DNA from: Gnetum montanum
Taxonomy: Eukaryota; Streptophyta; Gnetopsida; Gnetales; Gnetaceae
Reading direction: 5' to 3'
NCBI GenBank assembly: GCA_015680685.1
Contig: MNCI01008925.1
Coordinates: 289,786 to 353,785, forward strand
DNA length: 64,000 nucleotides
The position numbers and the translations under genes are program-made. Each line of letters opens with the position of its first letter. Positions within the stretch are counted from its first letter, which is position 1. Shown piece after piece: positions 10,252 to 20,673 of this stretch. A model generated the notes under the pieces. That model was not told the DNA's origin, searched no databases, and was given only the letters and a program-made list of their open reading frames with translations.

Positions 10252-11044
10252 TGATGAGTGGCGAGGTACCCCTACACTCAACCATACGAATACGAGTGTT
10301 ACACGTGCAATCCGGTCGAACTTTGTAGACTAAGTGCCTACATGCCTTATTGAACACTTAAGGTTAATCATTCGTTTTCTTCCCATACTTACTTGTATTT
10401 GTCATAGTTGTATGGTTAAGTAAGTTTGAGGTATATGATTTTTATGTCTTTTCTGTTTTATCTCCTATACTAATAAGGTGAAGGGTGAAGAGGCTAAGTA
10501 ACTAATTTTAACTAACTAAGTCTTAATTAACCTAGCATCAGCATCCATTCCCACTTACCATTCACACCCTGAACCAATGCAACCTTGGTTACCAAACGCT
10601 AGTCGTTGTTGGGATTACCAAGTGTAACGCACATGCTTGAAGCAATCGTACTGAATGCACTTAACTACGGGAGAAGGGTTGAGAGAGATTTAATTAACTA
10701 ATAAATCATTAAATGATAAAAAATAAATAAAAATAATTAAAATTCTATTTAGCCTATTCCATGCACCACAAGGTTTATCCAAGAAGTTTGTCTTTATTTC
10801 CGTACACAAACTTGTGTTTAGGTACAATATTTTCTCGAATAAAGATCTGTTCACTTTGGAGCTCCTACTGCAGGCACATGGAAATTATTCTATCTTTGGA
10901 GAGGTAAAACTACTAGAGTTTCACTACGGTCTAGGCCTAGAATTAGAAACAAGGGAGAGTCGCCTCTTATTTATAGATTTGGTGGCACACTACGAAATCG
11001 CGGCGGACACGATATCGTAGCCCATGCAATATCGTGTCCCATCA
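10252..11044 (-). repeat. 5' LTR of element A
   Basis: 793 bp, TGATGAGTGG to CGTGTCCCATCA. It is 51 bp shorter than its partner at 3975-4818, mainly because its U3 array has about three GATATC-type motifs instead of six. Confidence 0.9.
10968..11036 (-). promoter_or_regulatory. LTR promoter: contracted GATATC array and TATA box
   Basis: TATAAATA on the minus strand at 10968-10975, with GATATC, AATATC and a decayed AAATC motif just upstream. This LTR would have driven element A. Confidence 0.55.
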
Positions 11045-11049
11045 CCTTC

Positions 11050-12003
11050 TTATTCTACAAATTCACTAGTTGAGCATTGAGCTTCTTATGAACAGATCCC
11101 CTCTAGGTTTTTGTTTCTTTATTTTAATTCCAATTGTTGGTTTTAGCTAACTATGATATGATTTTTTAAAAGAGGGAATTAATCCTCTTCCTATCTTAGA
11201 GTTAAGATTTTTCAAAGTTGCTTATAAGGATGAAAACCTAAAAAGACATCCCTTAAACTATTGGGATTTTTCTTTAAAATATCTCTTCAATGTTGATGAT
11301 TTGATATCCTCTCAATTTTTTAATTATTATTCATTTTTTGGGAGCTTGACACCCTTCCAACTATGATTATGATGTTTGGTGATGCTTATGATTATTAAAT
11401 TATGTTACATGATTATTTGATTATCTATGTAGTGAGATTCTAATTGTGGATTTAAGCTCTCTATCTCTCACTAGGCACCACACTTAGCTTGATAACAATT
11501 CTTCCATGCTCCTATAAAATCTCATGTGATTATTTCCTTCTCTTTGATGATTGACCTTATGTCTTGCATTCAAAGTATGTAGTGAAAGACTAGTAGTGGG
11601 TGGAGGATGTTATCCATATGTAATTGTTTATTGGAGTCAATGTTGTTTAGAGTTTCTCATATAGAGTCTTCTTCATCTTAAATTTGTATTTCCTTTCTTA
11701 GTCCCTCTTGAAGAGGAGTAAATCTTATTATCTTTTCATCATTATCTTTCATGAATCTTGAATTTAGATCATCATCAAATTTTGCATTTCATTTTACAAT
11801 GCTATCATGATTTCTTCTAAGTTTTTAATTTCACTATGACATTGTTTGATTTTCAAGTGTCATATCTTAATTTTCATATAGGAGAATGACAAAAAGAATT
11901 TATGTAGCCAACCCCATTTTGTTATTTTACTTGAATTTCTCTTATATGGTTGTTGTAGTATAAGATAAGTAGCATATTATTCATCTATCATTATCATCAT
12001 CAT
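11050..12003. other. Spacer between elements A and B
   Basis: 954 bp with no gene. The first part holds an R1 repeat; the rest is AT-rich and unmatched. The right edge (11999-12003, ATCAT) is the target duplication of element B. Confidence 0.6.
11165..11360 (+). repeat. LINE-tail repeat R1 copy
   Basis: It contains CCTATCTTAGAG, GCTTATAAGGATGAAAACC and the ATTATTCATTTTTTGGGAGC ending, in the order seen at 3495-3718 and 47365-47545. Confidence 0.65.
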
Positions 12004-12847
12004 TGATGAGTGGCGAGGTACCCCTACACTCAACCATACGAATACGAGTGTAACATGCATGAATTGGTCAAACTCCACAAACTAGGTGCCTACACGCCTC
12101 ATGGAACCCTTAAGGTTAATTATTCATTGTCTTCCCAGACTTACTTGTATTTGTCATAGTGTATGGTTAAGTAAGTTTGAGGTATGTGATTTTTATATCT
12201 TTTTCGGTTTTATCTCCTATGCTATTGAGTTGAAGGGTAGAGAGACTAATTACTAATTCTAACTAATGAACTAAGTCTAAATTAACCCAGCGTCAGCATT
12301 CATTCCCACTTACCGTACACACCCTGAACCAATGCAATCATGGTTACCAAACGCTAGTTGTTGCTAGGATCACGATTGCGTAACGCACGTGCTCGAAGTG
12401 ATCGTATTGAGACACTTAACTAGGAGAGAAGTGTTGAGAAAGATATAATAACTAATAAAGCATTTAAATAAAAAATAATAAATAATAGTAAATAAAATCC
12501 TAATTAGCCTATTCCATGCACTGCAAGGTTTATCCAAGAAGCTCGTCTTTATTTCCGTACACAAACTTGTGTTCAGGTACAATGTTTGCTTGAATAAAGA
12601 TCCGTTCACTTTGGAGTTCCTACTGTGGGCACATGGAAATTAATCTATCTCTAGAGTGGAAAAACTGCCAGAGTTTTGCTATGGTCTAGGCCTAGATTCT
12701 GAAACAAGGAAAAGCTGCCTCTTATTTATAGATATGATGATGCACTACGATATCACGTATGTGATATCGTAGGGGAAGACGCGATATCGCGTATGCGATA
12801 TCGCAAGGGATGCGATATAGCAACAGCCGCAATATCACATCCCATCA
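12004..12847 (-). repeat. 3' LTR of element B
   Basis: 844 bp, TGATGAGTGG to CACATCCCATCA. Its partner is 18214-19056 (843 bp). The nearly equal lengths and close similarity by eye identify them as a pair. Confidence 0.9.
12723..12840 (-). promoter_or_regulatory. LTR promoter: GATATC array plus TATA box
   Basis: Four GATATC, one GATATA and one AATATC motif lie in about 100 bp, upstream (minus strand) of TATAAATA at 12723-12730. Confidence 0.55.
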
Positions 12848-12858
12848 TACCCTCATGA
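12848..12858 (-). other. Polypurine tract of element B
   Basis: The minus strand reads CATGAGGGTA directly before the 3' LTR. Confidence 0.55.
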
Positions 12859-14788
12859 CTAAATGAAAACTCTTCCTCGAGTTCCTTACAATAATATCGG
12901 GAAGGTATTGGATTATTGACTCAAATGGAACTAATGGGATGACATGTGAATGGATCATCATTACAAGACATAACAAAACAAGTGTTCATGACAACAAGAG
13001 TGAATACGTTATTACATTGACATTAGGCCTCATTTGGCAACTAAGAACGAGAGAGAGAAAGAAGTGTTGCTGCTACCAACGCCAAGATTGCACCTTTCGT
13101 TGTCCATCGGTAAGTGTACCATTGGTCTTGCTCCTTGCACAGCTGCTTCAGCGCTGCTCCATTCCAAGTGTTCCTTCCAGATCCCATTCCTTGTTGCATG
13201 ATTTCCATATGCACACACAACACAATCTTTTATTAGCAAGGGTAAATGAATCATCATGTAATTGATACCTCGCTTCAATGTAAGTCCATTGGCTAAGTTA
13301 TGGTATGGCTGATTGCAGGTCTGGAGATATAATATCGATGACTATTGAAGGTGTAGGGGTAAGGAAAAAATCAAAAAAATTAGGGCTAGGAGAAAATTGA
13401 AAAATTCGGGCCCTGTACCCCCATGACTAATCGCGAACCTCCAGTAGCGTTAGAATGGAAAAAGAAAAGGAATAAGAAGGATGGATAAAAAGAGACAACT
13501 AGGACATCGATGAAATGGATGTCAAGATGGAAATGAAAAAAATAAAATGGATTGCAAAAATGTTAAGGGAAAGAATTTAATAGGTGCACCAAATAGGAAT
13601 GTCAGTGGGTCCTCCCCAAAGCAGGCTCATGCCCTTAATGCCCTAACAAACCCACATTCAAAGAGTCCATAGGCTCTGGGAATGTCATTTGCAACAAGAG
13701 TTAAAGTCTTAACCACAAGAATATACCAAAAAGAAAACAATGCATCAACCAAAATATATACTAATGATACAACCAGCAATGAGGTGAATAATGGAGAGAA
13801 GGATGGAGAGAAGATAATGGAATGGAATCCCAAGAATAAGGTGGTGTACATCCCCTTGTGTAGTTCATGATTAATGTGACTTAGTAGATCCCATTCCAAG
13901 TCCAACCTCAAACCAACCACTTCCAATGACTTCACATCAATGCATTCGGCTAATCCATAAACTTGAGTAATAAGAATGTCTTCGCCCAAGAGCCACCACC
14001 ATTTTGACGAAAAAAAGGAGAAGAGAATGGGAAGCGAGAAGGGCCTTAGTTAGAGGGAGCATTTTTAGCTCCATAACCAGTGCGTGTAGCCCAAGGGATT
14101 ATTTTGTCTAAGGGGTGTGCTTTGAATTCTCACTTTTTTTTTTGTTTTATGTTTTTATGCATGAGAACCACACCATGCAAAGACTTCTTATTTTTATTAA
14201 CTCAACTTCCGATAATTGGGTAACATCGGAACAGTAAAAAAACTCAAGAAGAAAAAATCCAAGCACCCAAGAGAACGGCCAACACAAATGCATCAAGTTC
14301 CCTTGAAGTCACACCCTTTTCAAACCTTGAGTCCTTTCTTAGTTTGAGAAATACCCAGTCACTGATTCGTTAAAGTTCTTATTAGAAAGGGACTGTACAT
14401 TTCCAAGCCAAGAGAGACCATAGAATTTGGTGGATGGATGGATGAAGTGGACTCATTGCCTATCATATCAAAAGAACATACCTTAGTATCAACATCATAA
14501 TTTAAAGGTAAAAACCAAACATTAGCAATCAATGAAAAATAGTTCATACCATCATGAAGAACACTTATTGGTGACAAACTTACATGGTGGGTCACACACA
14601 CACATACACACACAAAATGGAAACATATAACGATGTTGTAAAACAAAAACAAGAAAAGTTAAAGAAATGTGTAAAACAAAAATGTGCAAAAAAAAAAAAT
14701 AAAAAAGACTGAGGGCCTCCAATGGTTAGCATAGGTGGCCATCTCCCCCATGACTGAATTGCAAGGGAGAAATCCAAAATAATGAATG
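12859..14788 (-). other. Conserved 3' region of element B
   Basis: Aligns with 4830-6790 throughout. It includes the GGGGGAGATGGCC start (14737-14753 on the plus strand), T-rich TTTTACAC sequence, a CA-rich microsatellite at 14594-14613 and the hydrophobic frame at 13627-13989. No other gene was seen. Confidence 0.7.
13627..13989 (-). CDS. Short hydrophobic reading frame, longest copy (element B)
   Basis: 120 codons open. The N-terminal 40 residues are mixed. The middle reads NHELHKGMYTTLFLG, followed by a Ser/Phe-rich run and LLVVSLVYILVDALFSFW, a plausible membrane span. The tail is Arg/Cys-containing (LFECGFVRALRA). Traces of the same frame continue in C, D and E, where the end resembles an LCKG...WRGP pattern. 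Position after pol suits an env-like or accessory gene, but no signal peptide or known motif is evident. Function unknown. Confidence 0.4.
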   Translation of the reverse strand: MGEDILITQVYGLAECIDVKSLEVVGLRLDLEWDLLSHINHELHKGMYTTLFLGFHSIIFSPSFSPLFTSLLVVSLVYILVDALFSFWYILVVKTLTLVANDIPRAYGLFECGFVRALRA

Positions 14789-15052
14789 CCTATTTGAATT
14801 TCTTAGAAGTGCCCAAATTCTCCCCATTGATGTTCTTAGATTAAGGGGTGGAAGTTCGCGATGCTCATATTCCAATGTGTCTATGCCTTCATTGTTGGCA
14901 TGAGTTGTTCCCTTAGTTCATTCCCTGCATATTGGGTTGCTCTTTCTAGTAGCTGTCAACCACGGGGTGTCTACTACTAGTGTGGTTGCTACATACAGGC
15001 ACCTTTGAATTTGTGTTTCTTGGTCACACCAATTACATGGAAGAGATGTAGA

Positions 15053-15931
15053 TCATTCTTCCATGTCATCACCCTCTGTGTCACTATATGTGATGCACGA
15101 AACTTTCTTCTTCTCGAACTTTCCATAAATGTTTATCATAGATATCTCCAAGGAAAGATCACGGATCCTAAGGCATGCATCTATTGTGCTTAGCCATGCC
15201 CTTCCCATTATAATTAGGAAGTTCCCTTCATTGTTATTAACTTCAATCACCAAGAAGTCAGCTGGGTAGGACCAACCACACACAGTGGTAACAATGTCCT
15301 CCACCAATCCCAAGGGAATGGTGATGGACTGGTCTACTAGCTCTAGTTGAATGTTTCTCTTCTTAAGTTGGGGCAAGTTCCAGGCTTGATACATCTCTCG
15401 TGAAATTAAGTTGACTTTGGAACCTAAGTCAAGAAAAGCCTTATGTGGTTCATTCCTGGTGATTTGTAAATAGATTAAGAGACTCCCAGGGTCAGATAGT
15501 TTTCTGGGAAGGTAGCCTTCCTTGATCCAGTCGGTTACAGTATGTGTTAACATAACCATATGTGTTAAGCTTTGATTTTGGACTAAAGGGTGCTCCAAAG
15601 CTTTATGTGTTGGAGGAGCATACCTAGACTCAACCACTTGTTGTTGTGAGAGCTTGTCTGGGCTTCTGGTCCTGAAGAAGGATCTTCTCTTTTTACAGTT
15701 GTCAGAACTAGCAGTGGGTTGAATGTTTACGGCTCTCCTAGCATTGCGTTGCTGTGGTTGAGTGGGGAGTTCCCCTTGCATTGTTAGAGTAGGAGGTATG
15801 GGAACTATAGGTGGAAGAGGTGTGGATGGAGTTGGAGGATGGTAGGTATGTGGGGTGCCTCTTGGAGAAGAAGGAGTCCTCCTAAAGTACTCTTGAACTT
15901 GGTAGTGACGTTGAGGAGTTGTGTGACCCAT
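15053..15931 (-). CDS. pol: Linker and aspartic protease, open frame (element B)
   Basis: 292 codons without a stop, the longest Athila-like frame here. Residues 1-90 form a Pro/Thr-rich linker (LPPIVPIPPTLTM). The protease spans about residues 145-290: FLDLGSKVNLISREMY carries the catalytic Asp in DLG, followed by GLVEDIVTTVCGWSYPADF and FLIIMGRAWLSTIDA. The frame ends at EGDDMEE with a stop; homologous sequence continues for about 260 bp to the deletion junction. The upstream join to gag is broken by stops, so no fusion protein could form now. The survival of this frame may be chance or recency. Confidence 0.75.
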   Translation of the reverse strand: MGHTTPQRHYQVQEYFRRTPSSPRGTPHTYHPPTPSTPLPPIVPIPPTLTMQGELPTQPQQRNARRAVNIQPTASSDNCKKRRSFFRTRSPDKLSQQQVVESRYAPPTHKALEHPLVQNQSLTHMVMLTHTVTDWIKEGYLPRKLSDPGSLLIYLQITRNEPHKAFLDLGSKVNLISREMYQAWNLPQLKKRNIQLELVDQSITIPLGLVEDIVTTVCGWSYPADFLVIEVNNNEGNFLIIMGRAWLSTIDACLRIRDLSLEISMINIYGKFEKKKVSCITYSDTEGDDMEE

Positions 15932-16219
15932 AGAGTCACTTAGAGAAATCAGCTACTGCACATAATATCCATATGGGTTTGGCTACCGATAAGGATACTA
16001 TTGTTTCGGCAGTGGCATCTCCCATGACTATGGGTATTGCCACTACTGATGTTGTTTGATGGGTTGTGGTGGAGTTCCACTTGGATATTACGTTAATGGT
16101 TGGTGGAACTGCCTTGGGGTACCTTGAGGATAAGGTAACCGTCGGAGTGTTTTTCGTTTGTTGAGTCTCGTATTAAGTGCATACACCCCAAACTCCTGTA
16201 GATGTGAGATGACTGGACA

Positions 16220-18069
16220 ACATCCCTTAGGATGGCCATAGTTGTAGATCTCACATCCACTGTCATCATCTGTGTCAGAATCTGCAACCTCATCGGAGAT
16301 AGTTATTTTCCCCTTACCCTTGTCAATTGTAGGGTCTGCATCTCTCTACTTTGTCTTACCTTTGTCACTACTTCGTTCCTCCTTAGAATCCTCGAACGAT
16401 TTTTAAGACAGTTTCAAGTTTGGAGTCTAAAGAATCCCATAATTGATCTACCTTAGCCGATACTTCTGTTGTTAGTTTTTGAATCAGCAAGGTTTTTCTG
16501 TTCACCAACTCTTCGAGTGGTGACTCATCCTCTTCATCGTAAAATTTCACTCCCTTCTTTCGAAGGGAAGGATCATGATTGTATTCTTCTGCACTTTCTC
16601 TTTTTCATAGCTCACATTCTACTTTTGCTACTTGTTCCAACAAGCGATGTACTTCATGAGCTCTAAGTTCTAATAATCTCCCTTGGGCATAAGTCCCAAG
16701 GGTTCTCCTAGTTTCATACCTTAGCCCATCTACGATGTGGCGGAGTTGATCCCGCTGTGCATAACCATGGCCTAGGAAATGATGTAACAATGCATAGTAG
16801 CAGCCCATGGCAACACCCAAGGGCTCATGAGTACCTTGCTTCCATCCTTGGATCTGCTTATGCAAATTAGACACTCTAGAGTACATTTGATATTTATCGT
16901 TGAAGATTTCTAACATCATACTCCACCTCCTAATGGTTTCTGGTTCCAAGGACTAGTACCAACTCTTTGCCTCCTTGGTGAGTATCCTGGGAAACAACTT
17001 TTAGTTTCTACCACTTGTTTTCTATGTTTTGCAAGCCACAGGTATCGTGGAATGCCTATAAATGATGTTGCAGATCAGCTTTGTATCCCCTTTCAAAGAG
17101 TGGAATATTGTTCATGTCTAAACGCTTGATCCGACTATCTTTTAAATGCCTTGTTAGAATTCTCACAGCCTCTGTTATATCGAGCATACTTCAAGTGTAA
17201 AGTAGGGGCTCATCATGATCATCTCTTTCATGATGCCTATGATGTTTGCGTTGTTCCCTACTTTCCCTTCATTTATGCCCTTTTCCTTTCTCTTGACTCT
17301 CTTATTGAGGTCTCTCATTTTGCCTACCTCTATCCTTATCATTATGCTCTTAATGATTATGCCCTAATGTGGAAGGAGAGGGAAAATGATGTGAAGAAGG
17401 GGAAGAAGAAGGAGAACCATCGTCATGATGATGTTTCTTACCCTCTCTTCTATGGCTTCGGCCCCAATCATGATGACAATTTGAGTGCCTGTCCTTGTTA
17501 TATATTTTTGTTCCCTCAGTGAACAGTTGGTGTTCATGGGTATCAAAACTAGGGTGATGTATCGTTGATCATAGGTTCTGATACCCCACCTCCTTACTAT
17601 AGTTAGGAGGGGGAACATATTTCGATAGAGAACCTGTTATGAGTGGTTCACCATCTCCAATTTCACTTAGGACATGCAAGACCTCTTTACACTTCAACAG
17701 TGTATGTTGGCTCTCCTGCCTTGAGTCCCTCATACGTTGTGCGGTTGTAGGATAGTAATCCCTTGTGTCAAAATTGCCTATAACATATTCAGCATAGAGC
17801 TGAGTCATGCCGATCTATGCCAAAGCACGGAGGAGCATGTTGTGCACTGCATGATCTAGAGGTAACACTATGTTACCTTGCAAATCCCTCCAATGCATCT
17901 ATTCATCTTGATGGAGGATAAAATTAAAATTGGAAATATACTCATCAAGATGAGTATATTCCATCCTATATTGCTGAGGAATTGGAAGATTTAGGTTATG
18001 TGTTTTTGATTGTTGACTATTCTTTGTATTATCCCTAGGTGGTGAGTTTCTCTTGTGAGAAGAAGACAT
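16220..18069 (-). pseudogene. gag: gag, degenerate (element B)
   Basis: Starts MSSSHKRNSPP at 18069. FNFILHQDEQMHWRDLQGN and a basic Ser/His/Arg segment near 17280-17500 follow. The capsid-like core includes EPETIRRWSMMLEIFNDKY (16949-16880) and YALLHHFLGHGYAQRDQLRH. The knuckle at 16255-16220 reads CEIYNYGHPKGCC: the second zinc-binding Cys is Tyr (TGC to TAC). Several stops and frameshifts are present, including one just after RALA near 17820. Confidence 0.75.
17932..17962. other. Inverted repeat near gag start (element B)
   Basis: Arms AATATACTCATC and GATGAGTATATT are separated by AA. It lies about 110 nt inside gag and encodes part of YTHLDEY. Element E has a perfect 20-bp version at the same place. 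Confidence 0.6.
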
Positions 18070-18194
18070 TGTTATTTATTAATGTGCTATTTTACCATTA
18101 TAAATTTTTTTCATTTAATTAACCCTAAGGGTTCATTTAAGCTCCCAATGATGTGAATGATCTCTTATGTTCTACTTAGCGCACAAACACTTAG

Positions 18195-18212
18195 TTTCCA
18201 GCAACGGTGCCT
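18195..18212 (-). other. Primer-binding site, tRNA-Asp type (element B)
   Basis: The minus strand reads AGGCACCGTTGCTGGAAA, one base inside the LTR. It has five differences from the tRNA-Asp prediction, four of them transitions. Confidence 0.7.
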
Positions 18213-18213
18213 A

Positions 18214-19056
18214 TGATGAGTGGCAAGGTACCCCTACACTCAACCATATGAATACAAGCATAACACAAGTGATCCAGTCAAACTCCGTAGACTAAGTGCT
18301 TACATGCCTCATGGAACCATTAAGGTTAATTATTCGTTGTCTTCCCAGACTTACTTGTATTTGTCATAGTGTATGGTTAAGTAAGTTTGAGGTATGTGAT
18401 TTTTATATCTTTTTTGGTTTTATCTCCTATGCTATTGAGTTGAAGGGTAGAGAGACTAATTACTAATTCTAACTAACGAACTAAGTCTAAATTAACCTAG
18501 CATCAGCATCTATTCCCACTTACCGTACACACCCTGAACCAATGCAACCGTGGTTACCAAATGCTAGTCGTTGCTGGGATCACCACGCGTAACGCACGTG
18601 CTGGAAGCGGTCGTACTGAGGCACTTAACTAGGAGAGAAGGGTTGAGAAAGATCTAATAACTAATAAAGCATTTAAATAACAAATAATAAATAACAGTAA
18701 ATAAAATCCTAATTAGCCTATTCCATGTACTGCAAGGTTTATCCAAGAAGCTCATTTTTATTTCCGTACACAAACTTGTGTTCAGGTACAATGTCTACTC
18801 GAATAAAGATCCGTTCACTCTGGAGTTCCTACTGCGGGCACATGAAAATTAATCTATCTCTGAAGTGGAAAAAATTTTAGAGTTTCGCTATGGTCTAGGC
18901 CTAGATTCTAAAACAAGGGAGAGCCGCCTCTTATTTATAGATATGATGGTGCACCACGATATCACGTACGCGATATCGCAGGGGAAGACGCAATATCGCG
19001 TACGCGATATCGCGAGGGATGCGATATCGCGATGGTCTCAATATCACATCCCATCA
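18214..19056 (-). repeat. 5' LTR of element B
   Basis: 843 bp, TGATGAGTGG to CACATCCCATCA, next to the ATCAT duplication. The minus strand carries TATAAATA and then AATAAAGATGAGC or a close variant. Confidence 0.9.
18932..19050 (-). promoter_or_regulatory. LTR promoter: six-motif GATATC array plus TATA box
   Basis: Four GATATC and two AATATC motifs, several in a GCGATATCGC context, upstream of TATAAATA at 18932-18939. This is the best-preserved array in the window. Confidence 0.6.
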
Positions 19057-19061
19057 ATCAT

Positions 19062-19604
19062 CATAGCCTTATTCCAATATTTCTACAAATAATTTTTTAT
19101 TCATCTAGAATATATAAAATGAATTGTTACTTAATCCATTAATTAAACATAAGAAGAGATGAAAGAGAGGTAATGCCAAGCCTACACTATGTACTGCAAA
19201 GATGTGAACACTTAATGGCACATGATTCATCATTAATGAGAAGTCACCTCTTAATGGAATATTACTAGAAGAATTAACTTAACAAGTTAAGGGCCTGAAG
19301 AACTTAATAATTTATACCAGTTTTGTAATATGGATGAATTTTGTAATTTGAAAAATCTTTATGAAACAAATCTTTTAAGTAGCTTAATTTAGACCTTTTA
19401 CTTGTAACAGTAATTAATTATAAGCAGTTATTATTCTTCTTTTCTTATTTTCTTTCTTCACCAACTTGACTTAATAAAGGCTTGGTATTAGCTAGACCTT
19501 TAACTTATTAAGGACTTGAGACTCAACATAATGACATAATGTAATAACATTTTGTTACAAATTTATAAGAGTATTTAATTAGTCTTATCAATTATTTTTT
19601 TTAA
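19062..19604. other. Spacer between elements B and E
   Basis: 543 bp of AT-rich sequence with no gene or repeat match. The 5' LTRs of B (leftward) and E (rightward) face away from each other across it. Confidence 0.6.
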
Positions 19605-20522
19605 TGATGAAGCATTAATGTGCCACGTCGACAAGCCCCCATTAACGTGGCTTCATCGATAGGTCCCCATTTATGTGTTGTTGCCTCATCGACGGGGCCA
19701 CGTTGACATAGCATTTGCTATGTCGACATAGCCTCATCAATGTAGAATTATAGCAAAAACTATAAATATGAGCTCCCAATCATGTTTATGTGCATCCTGT
19801 TCATATGAGTAGTTGAACTCTTGTAACTTTCACATTTGAGAGTTAGAATATTTCTCCTGAGTGTCCTTGAGTGTATGGATCTTTATTTGAGCACTGTTGT
19901 ACATAAGCATGACACTATGTACAGTAATAAAGACGAGCTTCTTGATAAACCTTGTAGCATTTTGGATAGTTTAGATATTTATTTATGCATTTAATGCTTT
20001 TAATTAATTATTTAATTTTTTCTAGTAATTAAGCTAATTAAGCAAGATACGCTAGATAGATTAAATACAGAAGTACGACCGCTTCAAGCGTAACACGTAT
20101 TCGCTTGGCAATCCTAGCAACATTATTGCTTGGTGCACCTAGAAGCATAGCACTTGGTAACCCAACAATGGATACATGGGTTAGGACATGTATGGAAAGT
20201 GGGACTGGATGCTTATGTTAGGATTAGTTAAAGATTAGTTAGTCAGTTAAATTAAATTAGTTATTAAATTACTCTCTCTCTTGAAGCACCAAAACCATAA
20301 AACACAAAAGGACAAAAATCGTATGCCTTGATTACTCTTAACCATATCATTATGCTTCATAAGTGTAATCGGGAAGACAATGAATGACCTTAGGTTAAGG
20401 TTCACTTCTTAGAAGACTAGTGCACCAAAAGCTATAAAGTCCACAAAATTTGACCAAATTGCCCGTGAGCACTCTGTGACTCATATGGTTGGGCATAGGG
20501 ATACCCTTTCAATTGCTCATCA
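19605..20522 (+). repeat. 5' LTR of element E
   Basis: 918 bp, TGATGAAGCA to TTGCTCATCA. U3 lacks the GATATC array and instead has several TCGAC/TCGAT motifs (for example 19625-19730). From AATAAAGACGAGCTTCTTG onward, R/U5 is close to A and B, so the LTR is modular. Confidence 0.8.
19761..19768 (+). promoter_or_regulatory. TATA box of element E LTR
   Basis: TATAAATA preceded by the TCGAC-rich U3 block and followed by a poly(A)-type AATAAAGACGAG near 19926. Confidence 0.6.
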
Positions 20523-20523
20523 T

Positions 20524-20541
20524 TAGTGCCATTGTTGAGGA
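20524..20541 (+). other. Primer-binding site, tRNA-Asp type (element E)
   Basis: TAGTGCCATTGTTGAGGA: six differences from the tRNA-Asp prediction, every one a C-to-T or G-to-A change. Confidence 0.7.
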
Positions 20542-20673
20542 CATTTTTTGTTTAAATGTGCTCTATCTAGGATTATTAAACATTATTAATATCGTTGAAT
20601 GAACCTAAAGTTAACATCACTTTCACACAACCTATAATTACAAAAGCACACTAATTATTTTACTTGTTACAAA

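Larger units (their letters stand above)
3975..11044 (-). mobile_element. Element A: non-autonomous Athila-like Ty3/gypsy retrotransposon
   Basis: A complete insertion of 7,070 bp on the minus strand. Two LTRs begin TGATG and end in CA, apart from one decayed terminal base, and are flanked by the 5-bp target duplication CCTTC (3970-3974 and 11045-11049). In element order it has 5' LTR, tRNA-Asp-type primer site, gag, a proline-rich linker with aspartic protease, a long 3' region, a purine tract and 3' LTR. RT, RNase H and integrase are absent: sequence after the protease joins directly to the 3' region near 6790. Element B has the same junction. Reading frames carry many stops, so it is dead. 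Confidence 0.9.
12004..19056 (-). mobile_element. Element B: non-autonomous Athila-like retrotransposon
   Basis: 7,053 bp on the minus strand, flanked by the target duplication ATCAT (11999-12003 and 19057-19061). Order and deletion are as in element A: LTR, primer site, gag, linker-protease, direct join near 14789, 3' region, purine tract, LTR. Relative to the full-length gene order in E, the missing block corresponds to roughly 24776-27645, about 2.9 kb covering RT, RNase H and integrase. Two independent insertions with one junction mean the deletion came before amplification. Confidence 0.9.

Noticed and set aside
13030-13223. Host gene exon in element B
   Set aside because: The same DNA is present in element A (5030-5170), so it belongs to the retrotransposon 3' region.
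12939-13278. Overlapping frames of 108 and 82 codons on opposite strands
   Set aside because: They lie in the 3' region of element B, and the corresponding stretch in element A is not open in the same frame. No family features.
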